Shown here in pieces: positions 36,474-44,828 of a DNA stretch of 64,000 nt. The stretch spans positions 124,027 to 188,026 of the forward strand of contig NZ_MSZX01000007.1 in assembly GCF_002021565.1 (NCBI RefSeq). The letters run 5' to 3'. Position 1 is the stretch's first letter. Each line of letters starts with the position of its first letter. Source of the stretch: Paenibacillus selenitireducens (lineage in GTDB: Bacteria > Bacillota > Bacilli > Paenibacillales > Paenibacillaceae). Both the position numbers and the translations under genes were made by a program. The notes under the pieces were generated by a model. That model saw nothing but the letters and a program-made list of their open reading frames with translations. It was not told where the DNA came from and did no database searches.

Positions 36474-38123
36474 ATGAAATCCACGAAGACTGCCTATCAC
36501 GCAAGACAGCTTGAGATCATTGCGCAAATTGCTGAGAGAGCCTATCACCAACCGCTTTTGCCCAGCGGGCTATGGTTCCACCACGATATTCGAGACAACT
36601 TCTACGATGCCGCCTATCTGTTCGCAGCCGCTGTAGACCCTCATGTGGAGGTTTCTATAGATCGCGACCGCGCGAAAGCGGTTGCAACCGACGTACTCCT
36701 CGCTGTGCTTCAATTGCAAGATCATGATGAGACGAGTGATACCTACGGGCACTGGCCGTTGAACCTTCACCCTACCCCGGTGGAAGCACGTCCGCATAAT
36801 CTCCCTGTTGAACTCATGGGGAGCTTAATGATTTACTTTGACACCCAATATCATAAGCAGATGAGCACCGCGTTACATGCAGCTTTTGAGACGGCTTTCC
36901 TACATATATACCAAGGCAACTTCTATCGCCAACCCATGGCAAGCTATGGTCATCATGAAGCGAAATTTACCGCAGCCAAATTGATTCTTGGCCGTAAGTT
37001 CCATGATACCGAGCTGATTCAAGACGGCTATAATAGTCTGAAATTAACGTTGGAACGCGTGCTTACGATCGGCATGTGGGAGTACGGCAGCTTGCCTTGG
37101 TTCTGGCATTGGGTTCAAGCGTATACGAGTGCATGGGAACTCGAACAAGACACCCATATCCGGGCGGATCTTGGAACCCTGCTCGATTATTTATGGCGTG
37201 AACGGTCATTATTCTATTTAAAAGGAACTTGGGTTGGCCCTCATGCAAGAGGATTGAAGCATGATATTCCACAGGATGAGAATGTCCTGTTGGATTACGT
37301 TCAATACGGGGATTTCAAATTACCCGATAACCTGCCTCGCACAGAGTTCGCGGGATTCTTGTTCTATGAAGCGCCTGTCGATGCACGGGTGACCGCCCTC
37401 GATCGCTCCCAGCCTACGGAAGTGATGAAGCGAATTACTCGCTTGGAGACGGGGCAGGAGCAACATCTTCATGCGTATGCCTACATTACAGAGCAATATG
37501 CCGTCGGCGGGATGTGGGAACGGCATGTGGAATTCGATAATGAGCAGCAGCGATGGGATATCACCTTCCCCTTATCGGATGAAAAGGGAATCAATCAAGC
37601 CTATGTATTCCATCCGGGCGAAGGTTACTCGCACGGCGACCCACGGCATCAGAGCGAATTCCAGAACGTGTTATTTCACAAAAATACGGTGATGTCCCTT
37701 TACCCGATTCCGCCCGAAGCATCACAGGATGAGATCGTTGGCGTGCTGCCGCAGGGCACATGGATTCAGGATCCATTAGCGCTGTACGGACAAGTCGGCA
37801 ACGTCTATATGGCAGTGCAATTCATGCAATCCTACCAATGTGAAGAAGCGGAGGACCATTATACCCTGCATAGCAAAGGTCGAAATAACGGCGTGGTGAT
37901 GGAAGTGATGGCCGCGCATGAAGCTGTCGCGTTGGATATCCAGAACGTAGAGCAGTTCGCAGCGGTTATGCGGGCCAATCTACCGACATTCCTCGCAGAA
38001 CCTGTATTACAAGTACAGTATCGTACGCTGAAAGGGGATACGCTTCAGCTCACAGCCATGCCTGGTCAAGGTCAACCATATATTAATGGTGAAGCGATCG
38101 AGTTCGGCCGGTATTCCGTGTAA
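36474..38123 (+). CDS. Unrecognised 549-residue protein, possible alpha/alpha-toroid
   Basis: Family not recognised. There is no signal peptide or membrane segment. The first 300 residues are helical with aromatic-rich repeats (HHEAKFTAAKLILGRKF, LPWFWHWVQAYTSAWELEQ) like the toroid of polysaccharide lyases and some glycosidases; the last 250 residues look beta-rich, as in the sandwich domain of heparinase II/III-like lyases. That assignment is a guess from pattern only. Starts at an ATG with AAGGGAAGG upstream. It stands alone between MarR gene 1 and the DUF262 gene. Confidence 0.75.
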   Translation: MKSTKTAYHARQLEIIAQIAERAYHQPLLPSGLWFHHDIRDNFYDAAYLFAAAVDPHVEVSIDRDRAKAVATDVLLAVLQLQDHDETSDTYGHWPLNLHPTPVEARPHNLPVELMGSLMIYFDTQYHKQMSTALHAAFETAFLHIYQGNFYRQPMASYGHHEAKFTAAKLILGRKFHDTELIQDGYNSLKLTLERVLTIGMWEYGSLPWFWHWVQAYTSAWELEQDTHIRADLGTLLDYLWRERSLFYLKGTWVGPHARGLKHDIPQDENVLLDYVQYGDFKLPDNLPRTEFAGFLFYEAPVDARVTALDRSQPTEVMKRITRLETGQEQHLHAYAYITEQYAVGGMWERHVEFDNEQQRWDITFPLSDEKGINQAYVFHPGEGYSHGDPRHQSEFQNVLFHKNTVMSLYPIPPEASQDEIVGVLPQGTWIQDPLALYGQVGNVYMAVQFMQSYQCEEAEDHYTLHSKGRNNGVVMEVMAAHEAVALDIQNVEQFAAVMRANLPTFLAEPVLQVQYRTLKGDTLQLTAMPGQGQPYINGEAIEFGRYSV

Positions 38124-38166
38124 CCTGGAGTAAATCGTATCCGGATGGGAAGAAGTGGGACCTCTT

Positions 38167-38260
38167 GTGCAGAAATACATGACACTGATGGCTGGTATTG
38201 TCGCATGTGGAATCTTGTTTTTTTGCAGGATATCATTGGATGAAACGTAAGAAAATTGCA
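38167..38260 (+). pseudogene. Small one-TM peptide gene with T-run frameshift
   Basis: From GTG 38167 or ATG 38179 the frame reads KYMTLMAGIVACGILFF; after a run of seven T (38218-38224) it goes off into CRISLDET. Removing one T gives FFAGYHWMKRKKIA and a natural stop, i.e. a hydrophobic helix with a basic C-terminal end. No strong ribosome site is seen. It is either a decayed gene, a sequencing error, or chance. The rest of the 38124-38419 gap shows nothing definite. Confidence 0.3.
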
Positions 38261-38419
38261 TAATTTACCCTTTCGGAGCCCCTCCTCCACGACTAAATTT
38301 TCCGCGGTGCGACGGGCTTTTGTGATTCATGTCATAAATTACCTGAACTTTTCCCTTTAGTTGGCTGTTACAATCTTTACAACTGCGAACCAAATTCCAA
38401 CTTGGAGAGGTGCATTCCA

Positions 38420-39199
38420 TTGAACATGAAACCCGAACAATTACAACGTAAGCTAAGCGAGCTTGAAGAAAAGCTTAAACATACGTCCGAGCCTTCCTAC
38501 CTATTCCGAACCGGTGATCCCGTTCGGGTCGGCAATCTTCAAGAGGCTGTCGTTGCAGAGGTATTACATGACGGCAAAATCTATCTCATTGACTATACGC
38601 ACATCGATAAGAACTACGGAAACCCTATTCGCCATGAACATGTGAAAAATTACTACAGTTGGCTGGATGTCCGGAAACCACGCGAAGAAACGCCGGAGAC
38701 CCTGATCAACAATACCGATATGAACGTACGTTTTGCCTATCGCATGCTATCCGAATTACTGAATCGCGTCTATAATTTCGGCGTGAACTTTGACCCTGAT
38801 TATCAACGTGATTACGTATGGGAACAACAGGACAAGATTCAACTTATTGAGTCGATCTATAATAACGTGGACATCGGTAAATTTGCGCTGATCCAACACG
38901 ATACCAAGACATGGGTACGGACCGGTATGGGCTACGAGATTGTAGACGGCAAGCAACGTTTGTTAGCCTTGAAGGAATTCTACGAGGATCGCTTTGCTTG
39001 GAAAGGGAAGAAGTTCAGTGATTTAACGTCGCGCGAGCAGAACCACTTCATGAACTATCCTATCATTTTCGCGGAAGTGAAAGACCTGACACGCGAACAG
39101 ATCCTGCGCTACTTCATCATGCTGAACACATCTGGGAAAGTGATGGATGCTGAGCATCTGGATCGCATAAAGGCAGAACTAAATACCCTAGCAAGATAG
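38420..39199 (+). CDS. Orphan DUF262 (ParB-like, GmrS-type) protein
   Basis: 259 residues. Residues about 25-95 form a small beta-rich domain (VRVGNLQEAVVAEVLHDGKI). The rest is DUF262: FDPDYQRDYVWEQQDKIQLI, the nucleotide-binding IVDGKQRLLAL motif, and MLNTSGKVMDAEHLDR. DUF262 is best known from GmrSD type IV restriction enzymes, but there it is joined to or next to a DUF1524 nuclease, which is absent here. The TTG at 38420 follows GGAGAGGTG by 7 bases; ATG 38426 is the alternative. Role unknown. Confidence 0.83.
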   Translation: MNMKPEQLQRKLSELEEKLKHTSEPSYLFRTGDPVRVGNLQEAVVAEVLHDGKIYLIDYTHIDKNYGNPIRHEHVKNYYSWLDVRKPREETPETLINNTDMNVRFAYRMLSELLNRVYNFGVNFDPDYQRDYVWEQQDKIQLIESIYNNVDIGKFALIQHDTKTWVRTGMGYEIVDGKQRLLALKEFYEDRFAWKGKKFSDLTSREQNHFMNYPIIFAEVKDLTREQILRYFIMLNTSGKVMDAEHLDRIKAELNTLAR

Positions 39200-39229
39200 C
39201 AAGGAATATATGCCTTCATACACAGGACA

Positions 39230-39265
39230 AACAGCACCCGGCCCGGCAGCGGCAAGGGTGCTGTT
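39230..39265. terminator. Hairpin between convergent genes
   Basis: AACAGCACCC (39230-39239) pairs with GGGTGCTGTT (39256-39265). T-runs are short, so it is a weak terminator shared by the DUF262 gene and the S66 peptidase gene. Confidence 0.55.
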
Positions 39266-39283
39266 GTGTTCTGTGGTCATCTC

Positions 39284-40324
39284 CTAAATAAAGCTCATAC
39301 GCATTTGCCCGTGCCCGCTTGCGGCGAATACATCAGCATAAGCACCATTCACGAAGGTCATCTGAGGAGGGACATGGCCGCAGTCGATATCATAGATGAC
39401 GGGGATGCCGAGCTCATCAAATACGGCATGTAATGCATCCTGCATTCCGAAATCCCCTGTATCCCTATAATTGTTCGGTCTGCCGAACAAGATGCCCTTC
39501 GCATGCTCGAACCAACCGCATTCTTTCATCTGCCATAGGCTTCGATACATGCCCGCGGCATCGAAGTCGCAGCTTTCTAAATACCACAAAATCCCCGAAT
39601 CATGGCAATACTTCTCCGAGAATTCAGCAACAGGCGCATAACGCGTGCCGACTAGTATCGATAAGGTATCCAGACATCCACCCAGAAGGCGCCCTGATAC
39701 CTTCGCTTCAGCCGTAGGATTCTGCTCCTGTCCAAGGATCTTCCACTTCGTGGGGGTATCCAATTGCAGACCAGGAAGGTCGAAGTTCCAGGCGGATTGA
39801 TAAAAGGTCGAAGTTTGTTGTTCCACGGTTTGATGCGGTTCCGTGCGAAGCACATCAAGCCATCTTGCCGATGTCTCATCCAACGGATTAGACCGAAGAT
39901 CGATATAATTGGGGCCGTGTGCCGTAGCATGCCCGGTAAGCAGAGTGTATACCAACGTAAATGTACTGATATCCGAATATCCTAACACCCATTTAGGCTG
40001 CTGCTCCTTTAACATCTCCCAATCGAGTAAAGGCAAGATATCCATTAAGAACTCCCCACCCCATGGCGGGATGATCGCATGGATGTCCGGCCGCACAAGG
40101 AATTGCTGCAATTCCTCCGCTCTTTGCGTGCGCGGAGCGCTCACGCATTTGAAATTCTTCCAGATTGTTTCCCCTTCAACCACGTGGAATCCTGCCCGTT
40201 CCATGGACTGCCTTGCCTCGTGAAGCATAGAGTGCAATGATGGCTCAACACCGCTCGATGGAGCCGTAATTCCTATAACGTCTCCCGGTTGTAGCGCCTT
40301 CGGATATTGGATTTGTCTAGACAT
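39284..40324 (-). CDS. S66-family peptidase (LdcA/MccF-like)
   Basis: 346 residues. S66 serine peptidases cleave LD bonds in muropeptides (LdcA) or inactivate microcin C-type nucleotide-peptides (MccF). The nucleophile elbow GYSDIS (Ser near residue 117), the Glu in YLESCDFDAAG, and the His in DIDCGHVPPQ form the Ser-Glu-His set. No signal peptide. The overall look (PKALQPGDVIGITAPSSG start, GGRLLGGCLDTLSILVG-like middle) is shared by both subgroups, so function is not fixed. ATG at 40324. Confidence 0.88.
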   Translation of the reverse strand: MSRQIQYPKALQPGDVIGITAPSSGVEPSLHSMLHEARQSMERAGFHVVEGETIWKNFKCVSAPRTQRAEELQQFLVRPDIHAIIPPWGGEFLMDILPLLDWEMLKEQQPKWVLGYSDISTFTLVYTLLTGHATAHGPNYIDLRSNPLDETSARWLDVLRTEPHQTVEQQTSTFYQSAWNFDLPGLQLDTPTKWKILGQEQNPTAEAKVSGRLLGGCLDTLSILVGTRYAPVAEFSEKYCHDSGILWYLESCDFDAAGMYRSLWQMKECGWFEHAKGILFGRPNNYRDTGDFGMQDALHAVFDELGIPVIYDIDCGHVPPQMTFVNGAYADVFAASGHGQMRMSFI

Positions 40325-40440
40325 CGAATCTCCCCATTTCCATGTAAATGATATGTATTACGCCCATTTTAACATAAATGTGATTCGCTGAAAGCTATGC
40401 TACAATCATCATATAATATCGTTTTGAATAAGGAGAGCCT

Positions 40441-41319
40441 ATGGATCTGGATCAACTATATACAACGTATCAACCGATGCTTCAATCCATCGCCTATCGC
40501 ATGCTCGGCTCCATCTCCGAGTCCGAAGATGTGGTACACGATGTATTCCTGGAGTTTGTTCAATCCCAACGCGAGCATGTACAGAACGAGAAAGGCTATT
40601 TGATTCGTTCGGTCACCAACCGATGCATCAATTTGCTGAAATCGGCACGCAAACGGCGTGAGCTCTATGTCGGACCCTGGCTGCCAGAGCCCCAAGTCAC
40701 CGATATTCATCAAACCCCGGACCAACTGCTCGAAATGAGAGAATCCGTCTCGTATGCGCTTCTCGTCTTGATGGAACAGCTATCTCCACTGGAACGGGCC
40801 GTTTTCATTCTCAAAGATACGCTGGGCTACAGCCATGAGGATATTGCCGACATTCTTCAGAAAACAACGGTGAGCTGTCGCAAAATCTACAGTCGCACGA
40901 AGCAAAAGCTGCAACCGGAGCTTACCCATGCAGAGGAACAAGCCGAGTTAGCAGAACAGTTATCAGCAAGCTTTATCGCGGCCACGCAATCCGGGGATTT
41001 TCTCTCTTTTATCGAACATATTACGGAAAATGCCGTTCTTCTTACGGATGGCGGGGGTCGCGTACGCGCTGCAATCAATCCGATTTATGGCAAAGCCCGT
41101 ATTCTGGCTTTCTTGGAAGGCATCTATGCCAAAGGTTCCTATGCCGGAACGAAGAAGCTTATATCTGTCAATGGACAGCAAGGCGCATGGATTGTCACGA
41201 AAGATCAAATACTTACAATCGTATGCTTCCAATTCGATCCACAGCTTCATAAAGCCCAGCATATTTATTTCATGAAGAACCCCGATAAATTAACACATGT
41301 TCTTCAATCGCAGGTATAA
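40441..41319 (+). CDS. ECF41-type sigma factor (SigJ-like)
   Basis: 292 residues. Sigma-70 region 2 (MLQSIAYRMLGSISESEDVV) and region 4 (LSPLERAVFILKDTLGYSHE) are followed by a SnoaL-like C-terminal extension with the DGGGRVRAAINPIYG signature, which in the ECF41 group controls the factor in place of an anti-sigma. GGAGAGCCT precedes the ATG. The downstream gene is a carboxymuconolactone decarboxylase, the usual ECF41 partner, and has a matching promoter. Confidence 0.92.
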   Translation: MDLDQLYTTYQPMLQSIAYRMLGSISESEDVVHDVFLEFVQSQREHVQNEKGYLIRSVTNRCINLLKSARKRRELYVGPWLPEPQVTDIHQTPDQLLEMRESVSYALLVLMEQLSPLERAVFILKDTLGYSHEDIADILQKTTVSCRKIYSRTKQKLQPELTHAEEQAELAEQLSASFIAATQSGDFLSFIEHITENAVLLTDGGGRVRAAINPIYGKARILAFLEGIYAKGSYAGTKKLISVNGQQGAWIVTKDQILTIVCFQFDPQLHKAQHIYFMKNPDKLTHVLQSQV

Positions 41320-41382
41320 AATACATCCGTATATAAACCTGAATAACAATTTTTCGCAATTTTCGCATCTGACTCCGAATGA

Positions 41383-41409
41383 CGTCACATTCTCATCCCC
41401 TATGTTGTC
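41383..41409 (+). promoter_or_regulatory. ECF41-type promoter
   Basis: CGTCACA (41383-41389), 16 bases, TGTC (41406-41409) matches the known ECF41 promoter (TGTCACA, about 16 bases, CGTC) with one base different in each element. It precedes the carboxymuconolactone decarboxylase gene, not the sigma gene. Confidence 0.72.
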
Positions 41410-41467
41410 TATAAGAATAAGAAGCCTAACAAGCGCTTACTCTAAAGAATACACTGGAGGAATTCAT

Positions 41468-41905
41468 ATGGAACAACGCATGCAAATGGCAGCAATCAAC
41501 CCGGAAGGGTACCGGGCGATGTCCGGTCTCGAACAATACGTGGCAGCATCAACGCTAGATAAGAAATTGCTGGAATTGATTAAAATTCGGGCATCCCAAA
41601 TCAACGGCTGTGCCTTCTGTCTCGATATGCATACCAAAGACGCACGCAAGATCGGCGAGACCGAACAACGCATCTACACGCTTCCTGCATGGCGGGAGAC
41701 ACCCTATTTCACGCCGGAGGAACGAAGTGTTCTAGCGCTAACCGAGTCCGTTACCCTCGTAACGGAAGGCCATGTGCCTGACGACGTGTATGATGAAGCA
41801 GCACGCTACTTTGAACCAAAGCAATTGGCGGATATCATCATGGCGATTATTACGATCAATGCATGGAACCGGATCGCTATTTCTACACGCATGATGCCCA
41901 AGTAA
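41468..41905 (+). CDS. Carboxymuconolactone decarboxylase/AhpD-like protein
   Basis: 145 residues of the CMD/AhpD fold. The redox pair Cys-X2-Cys with following His is present (GCAFCLDMHTKDARKIGE, near residue 45), so a peroxidase-like or thiol-redox role is likely rather than ring-lactone decarboxylation. CTGGAGG precedes the ATG at 41468. It is the presumed target of the upstream ECF41 sigma factor. Confidence 0.88.
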   Translation: MEQRMQMAAINPEGYRAMSGLEQYVAASTLDKKLLELIKIRASQINGCAFCLDMHTKDARKIGETEQRIYTLPAWRETPYFTPEERSVLALTESVTLVTEGHVPDDVYDEAARYFEPKQLADIIMAIITINAWNRIAISTRMMPK

Positions 41906-41930
41906 AGCCTGAATTAAGCGCGTACAACAA

Positions 41931-41984
41931 AAAGCACCTATGAGAGCGGCAAGGATGTCATGCCTTCTTATAGGTGCTCTTTTC
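41931..41984. terminator. Hairpin between convergent genes
   Basis: AAAAGCACCTATGAGA pairs with TTATAGGTGCTCTTTT across the 54-base region, with A- and T-runs on the two sides; likely bidirectional. Confidence 0.78.
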
Positions 41985-41998
41985 TAATATTCCAAGGT

Positions 41999-42571
41999 TT
42001 AAGCGTTCAACCAGACGGTCTTTTGCGCGAAAGGCACGCGACTGCTCTTCGGTGTATCCATATCCGGATAACCCACATAGACGAACCCTACGAGATGTTC
42101 TCGCGCCTCTAGTTGAAATGCTGCCCTCATTTTGGGATGATACGTGGGATCGCCTGTCCGCCATACCGCACCTAGCCCAAGCGAATGGGCTGTTAATAAC
42201 ATATTCTGTACCGCGGCATGCGCTGCTGCGAATTCTTCGATCTCAGAAATTTGAGGCCCGGAGGACGGTGTGACGGCTACCGCGATAATGACAGGAGAAC
42301 GGAATGCCTTCTTCTCATGCGTACTGCGCTGCTGCGCCTCTTCTTCTGTTGATAATCCTGTGACACCATCCAAGGCTATATCTGCATATGCGCGCCCGAG
42401 CACGCCGCGGCCTTCACCCTCCATAACAAAAAACTTCCATGGTTCCGTATGCCGATGATTCGGCGCCCAAGTCGCAGCCTCCAGCATCTTCTCAATATCT
42501 TCCCTGGATACGGGGTCTGACTTGACTTTACCGATACTGCGGCGTGTCGCAATGGCTGTATGTATATCCAT
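41999..42571 (-). CDS. YdjA-like nitroreductase
   Basis: 190-residue flavoprotein of the small nitroreductase subgroup. MDIHTAIATRRSIGKV with the Arg pair, AATWAPNHRHTEPWKFFV, and LGLGAVWRTGDPTYHP are family marks. It is distinct from the larger nitroreductase at 16185-16817. Starts at ATG 42571 preceded by AAGGAAGGAGT. Substrate unknown. Confidence 0.88.
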   Translation of the reverse strand: MDIHTAIATRRSIGKVKSDPVSREDIEKMLEAATWAPNHRHTEPWKFFVMEGEGRGVLGRAYADIALDGVTGLSTEEEAQQRSTHEKKAFRSPVIIAVAVTPSSGPQISEIEEFAAAHAAVQNMLLTAHSLGLGAVWRTGDPTYHPKMRAAFQLEAREHLVGFVYVGYPDMDTPKSSRVPFAQKTVWLNA

Positions 42572-42646
42572 ATTTCATCTACTCCTTCCTTATCGTTAAG
42601 TATTAGATGATTTTATCATACAGATCTGCGAATTGACGAACGGTAC

Positions 42647-42675
42647 TTGACGCTTGGACGAGAATAGGATATATT
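42647..42675 (+). promoter_or_regulatory. Sigma-A promoter of the coiled-coil protein gene
   Basis: TTGACG (42647-42652), 17 bases, TATATT (42670-42675). Predicted transcript start about 42682, giving a 116-base leader. Confidence 0.72.
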
Positions 42676-42689
42676 TGGTGAAAATAACG

Positions 42690-42781
42690 GAATTACCCTA
42701 CACTCGCGATGGAAGCACCTCGTGAGAATCGCTGTATTTCAGCCATTCTCGCAGGTGCTTTTTTGCATGTCTGGGTAATTC
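42690..42781 (+). promoter_or_regulatory. Structured leader with terminator and outer stem
   Basis: An outer stem GAATTACCC (42690-42698) with GGGTAATTC (42773-42781) encloses a hairpin AAGCACCT (42713-42720)/AGGTGCTT (42753-42760) extended by GAGAAT/ATTCTC and GCTG/CAGC, ending in TTTTTT. The hairpin looks like an intrinsic terminator placed inside the leader, i.e. an attenuator candidate. Confidence 0.5.
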
Positions 42782-42797
42782 ATGAAAGGAGTTCATC

Positions 42798-43616
42798 ATG
42801 AAAAAAATATGCTTCACAGTAATCGGGGTCCTAACCCTTGCCTTCATGCTCGCAGTCCCGAACGCCGCTTGGGCAGGATCGTACACCCTATCCGTCTCCG
42901 CGCAATCCTCCCTCGACAAAACGATTGCCGCCGCCGACAAAGCGCAAGCAGACCGAATCAAGGATTTCTATCGCACGCTGCTCGCCAATTTAAGTCAAGA
43001 GGACCAATGGAATACTCAAATCCTGACACTGCATACAAAGAATGAAGAGGCCCTCTCCCAATTGTGTAAGCAAATCCAGCAGATCGGCGCGTCTGAACGA
43101 ACACGGTTAGAACTGCAAGTCACCCAGACCAAAGAGAAGTACAAGCCCTTATTCGCATCGTATACCGCGTTGAACCAACGTATACAAGCCGTCAAACCCT
43201 TGAAGAGTAAAGAGCTTAACGCCTTGCTTCAAATTCAGGCGGACAGTATGAAAGCTGCGCTACAAATGGCACGGCTTGATATTCAGACGAAAGAACGCGC
43301 CTTGAAGACATTCAAAACGAAAACCGCAGATACCATCAAGAGGATCCGAGGTATCCTCGCCGATATCGAACCGATTAAAGTACAAATCCGTGCCGAGAAG
43401 ACCATGATCAGTTCGGTGAAAAAGCAAATTTCAATGGCCTCGAAGAACCTGACCGATGCGATGAAGAAGAACGATGCCACACGTACGGGAGATGCCCTCT
43501 CTTCACTCAGCTCAATAATTAGAGAGATAACCGTCCATCAACAGAAGACCTATACATTAGAACAGAAAATAGCCAATGTGCTCACGAAAGCCAAATCCCA
43601 GTTTTCAGCAACCTAA
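42798..43616 (+). CDS. Secreted coiled-coil protein, unknown function
   Basis: 272 residues with an N-terminal signal peptide (KKICFTVIGVLTLAFMLAV, cleavage probably after AWA at about 27), then an almost continuous amphipathic helix rich in Lys, Gln, Ala and Ser with heptad patterning (about 35-265). Not recognised. Exported and probably cell-wall associated through its high positive charge. GGAG site before ATG 42798. The leader suggests control at transcription elongation. Confidence 0.8.
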   Translation: MKKICFTVIGVLTLAFMLAVPNAAWAGSYTLSVSAQSSLDKTIAAADKAQADRIKDFYRTLLANLSQEDQWNTQILTLHTKNEEALSQLCKQIQQIGASERTRLELQVTQTKEKYKPLFASYTALNQRIQAVKPLKSKELNALLQIQADSMKAALQMARLDIQTKERALKTFKTKTADTIKRIRGILADIEPIKVQIRAEKTMISSVKKQISMASKNLTDAMKKNDATRTGDALSSLSSIIREITVHQQKTYTLEQKIANVLTKAKSQFSAT

Positions 43617-43623
43617 CCTGAAG

Positions 43624-43656
43624 AGGCAGTCTATGCAGAATTTCTGCACAGACTGC
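43624..43656. terminator. Terminator between convergent genes
   Basis: GGCAGTCTATGCAGAA...TTCTGCACAGACTGCC stem (43624-43656), one mismatch, then CCCTTATT on the plus strand. Confidence 0.75.
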
Positions 43657-43687
43657 CCCCTTATTCATGAATATCAAAATGTATTGT

Positions 43688-43951
43688 CTATTGCTCTACT
43701 TTCATTCGACGTTCAATGACTTTATGAATAAAAATGGAACGGAATTCAAATGCAAGCCCTAAAACAAGCATCACGCCCATAACGCCCAACATGGAGATTT
43801 GAGCTACAGTTCCACTTGTCGAGGTTAGCACGGTACCAATATACCCTTCTAACAACGCGAACGTAAAAAATGAAATCGCGATGATCATATTCCGTTTCCG
43901 TTTTTCTTTTAAGACTTCCGTTGTTTTCGTATTCAAGACTTTTGTACCCAT
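43688..43951 (-). CDS. Small two-TM membrane protein, unknown
   Basis: 87 residues with two hydrophobic helices (MIIAISFFTFALLEGYIGT and ISMLGVMGVMLVLGLAF) and a basic N-terminal end. Not recognised. ATG 43951 follows a GGGGG-like site (TGAGGGGGC). Stands alone. Confidence 0.65.
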   Translation of the reverse strand: MGTKVLNTKTTEVLKEKRKRNMIIAISFFTFALLEGYIGTVLTSTSGTVAQISMLGVMGVMLVLGLAFEFRSIFIHKVIERRMKVEQ

Positions 43952-44189
43952 CGTATAGGCCCCCTCATAATATCCTAAAACCGATTCCTCCTGCCCTTGG
44001 AGTATCGTCCAAGGATTGAAAGCGTTTGCCGTATGTCTATTTAATCACAATTCTGTCACATTGGCAATATAATCCTTCAATATTTAGACACAGATTGATC
44101 ATACAATATTCATATTCTATCCTATGCCGTTCCATTCCATCAGGATTCCTTCATCTATAACATGAGAAATAGCCTATTTTACGTTCTGG
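43952..44189. other. Intergenic region, little seen
   Basis: AT-rich gap between the two-TM protein gene and the ohr promoter. The minus-strand side should carry the promoter of the two-TM gene; no open frame or strong hairpin was found. Confidence 0.5.
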
Positions 44190-44227
44190 TTGACATTCAT
44201 CAACATATTATATACAATTCAATTGTA
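44190..44227 (+). promoter_or_regulatory. ohr promoter with OhrR-type box
   Basis: TTGACA (44190-44195), 17 bases, TACAAT (44213-44218). The -10 is inside the perfect palindrome TACAATT-C-AATTGTA (44213-44227), the known OhrR operator. A further TACAATT half-site follows at 44233-44239. Confidence 0.82.
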
Positions 44228-44273
44228 CACAATACAATTATACAAAACTAAAATAATGAAAAGAGGAATTACA

Positions 44274-44696
44274 ATGAGCGCATTATATACAGCAACCGTA
44301 AAAGCCATTGGAGGACGTACAGGAAGAATTATTTCTTCCGATCAAGTGTTGGATTTAAATATTAAAATGCCAAAAGCGCTAGGCGGTCCTGGTGGAGAAG
44401 GCACCAATCCAGAGCAATTATTCGCAGCAGGTTATGCGGCATGCTTTGACAGTGCTCTGAATTTGGTTATTCGTACGAAGAAGATAACCGATGTCACAGG
44501 CACTGAAGTGACTGCGAATGTTTCGATCCTACAAGATACCGATAAAGGCTTTAAATTAGCTGTCGTATTAGATATTCTCGTTACAGGCGTTGAATCGTCC
44601 GTTGTGAAGGAATTGGTGGAAGCCGCTCACCAAGTATGCCCATACTCCAAAGCGACAAGAGGCAACATCGAAGTCATTCTGAACATTGTAGACTAA
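44274..44696 (+). CDS. ohr: Organic hydroperoxide resistance protein Ohr
   Basis: 140-residue OsmC/Ohr-fold thiol peroxidase that reduces organic hydroperoxides; cytoplasmic dimer. The two catalytic Cys are visible in GYAACFDSAL (about residue 60) and VCPYSKATRGN (about 124), plus the Arg of TGRIIS. The ATG at 44274 has AGAGGA; longer reading is upstream of the operator and excluded. An OhrR box covers the promoter, but no ohrR gene is adjacent. Confidence 0.93.
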   Translation: MSALYTATVKAIGGRTGRIISSDQVLDLNIKMPKALGGPGGEGTNPEQLFAAGYAACFDSALNLVIRTKKITDVTGTEVTANVSILQDTDKGFKLAVVLDILVTGVESSVVKELVEAAHQVCPYSKATRGNIEVILNIVD

Positions 44697-44728
44697 TTCA
44701 GATTCCACGTGCAGGAAAATGATTTCGT

Positions 44729-44769
44729 GGGAATAGCTCTAGCGCATTAGCGCTTTGGCTATTCCCATT
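44729..44769 (+). terminator. Terminator after ohr
   Basis: GGGAATAGCTCTAGCGC pairs with GCGCTTTGGCTATTCCC, followed by ATTTC. Confidence 0.75.
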
Positions 44770-44828
44770 TCAGAAGCATGTATGAATCCGGGGTCGGAAG
44801 ATTACTCTAAGCGTTGGAGGTGATCATC

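Noticed and set aside
36474-39199. A complete restriction or anti-phage defence island
   Set aside because: Only the DUF262 protein points that way; no nuclease, methyltransferase or other defence gene is next to it.
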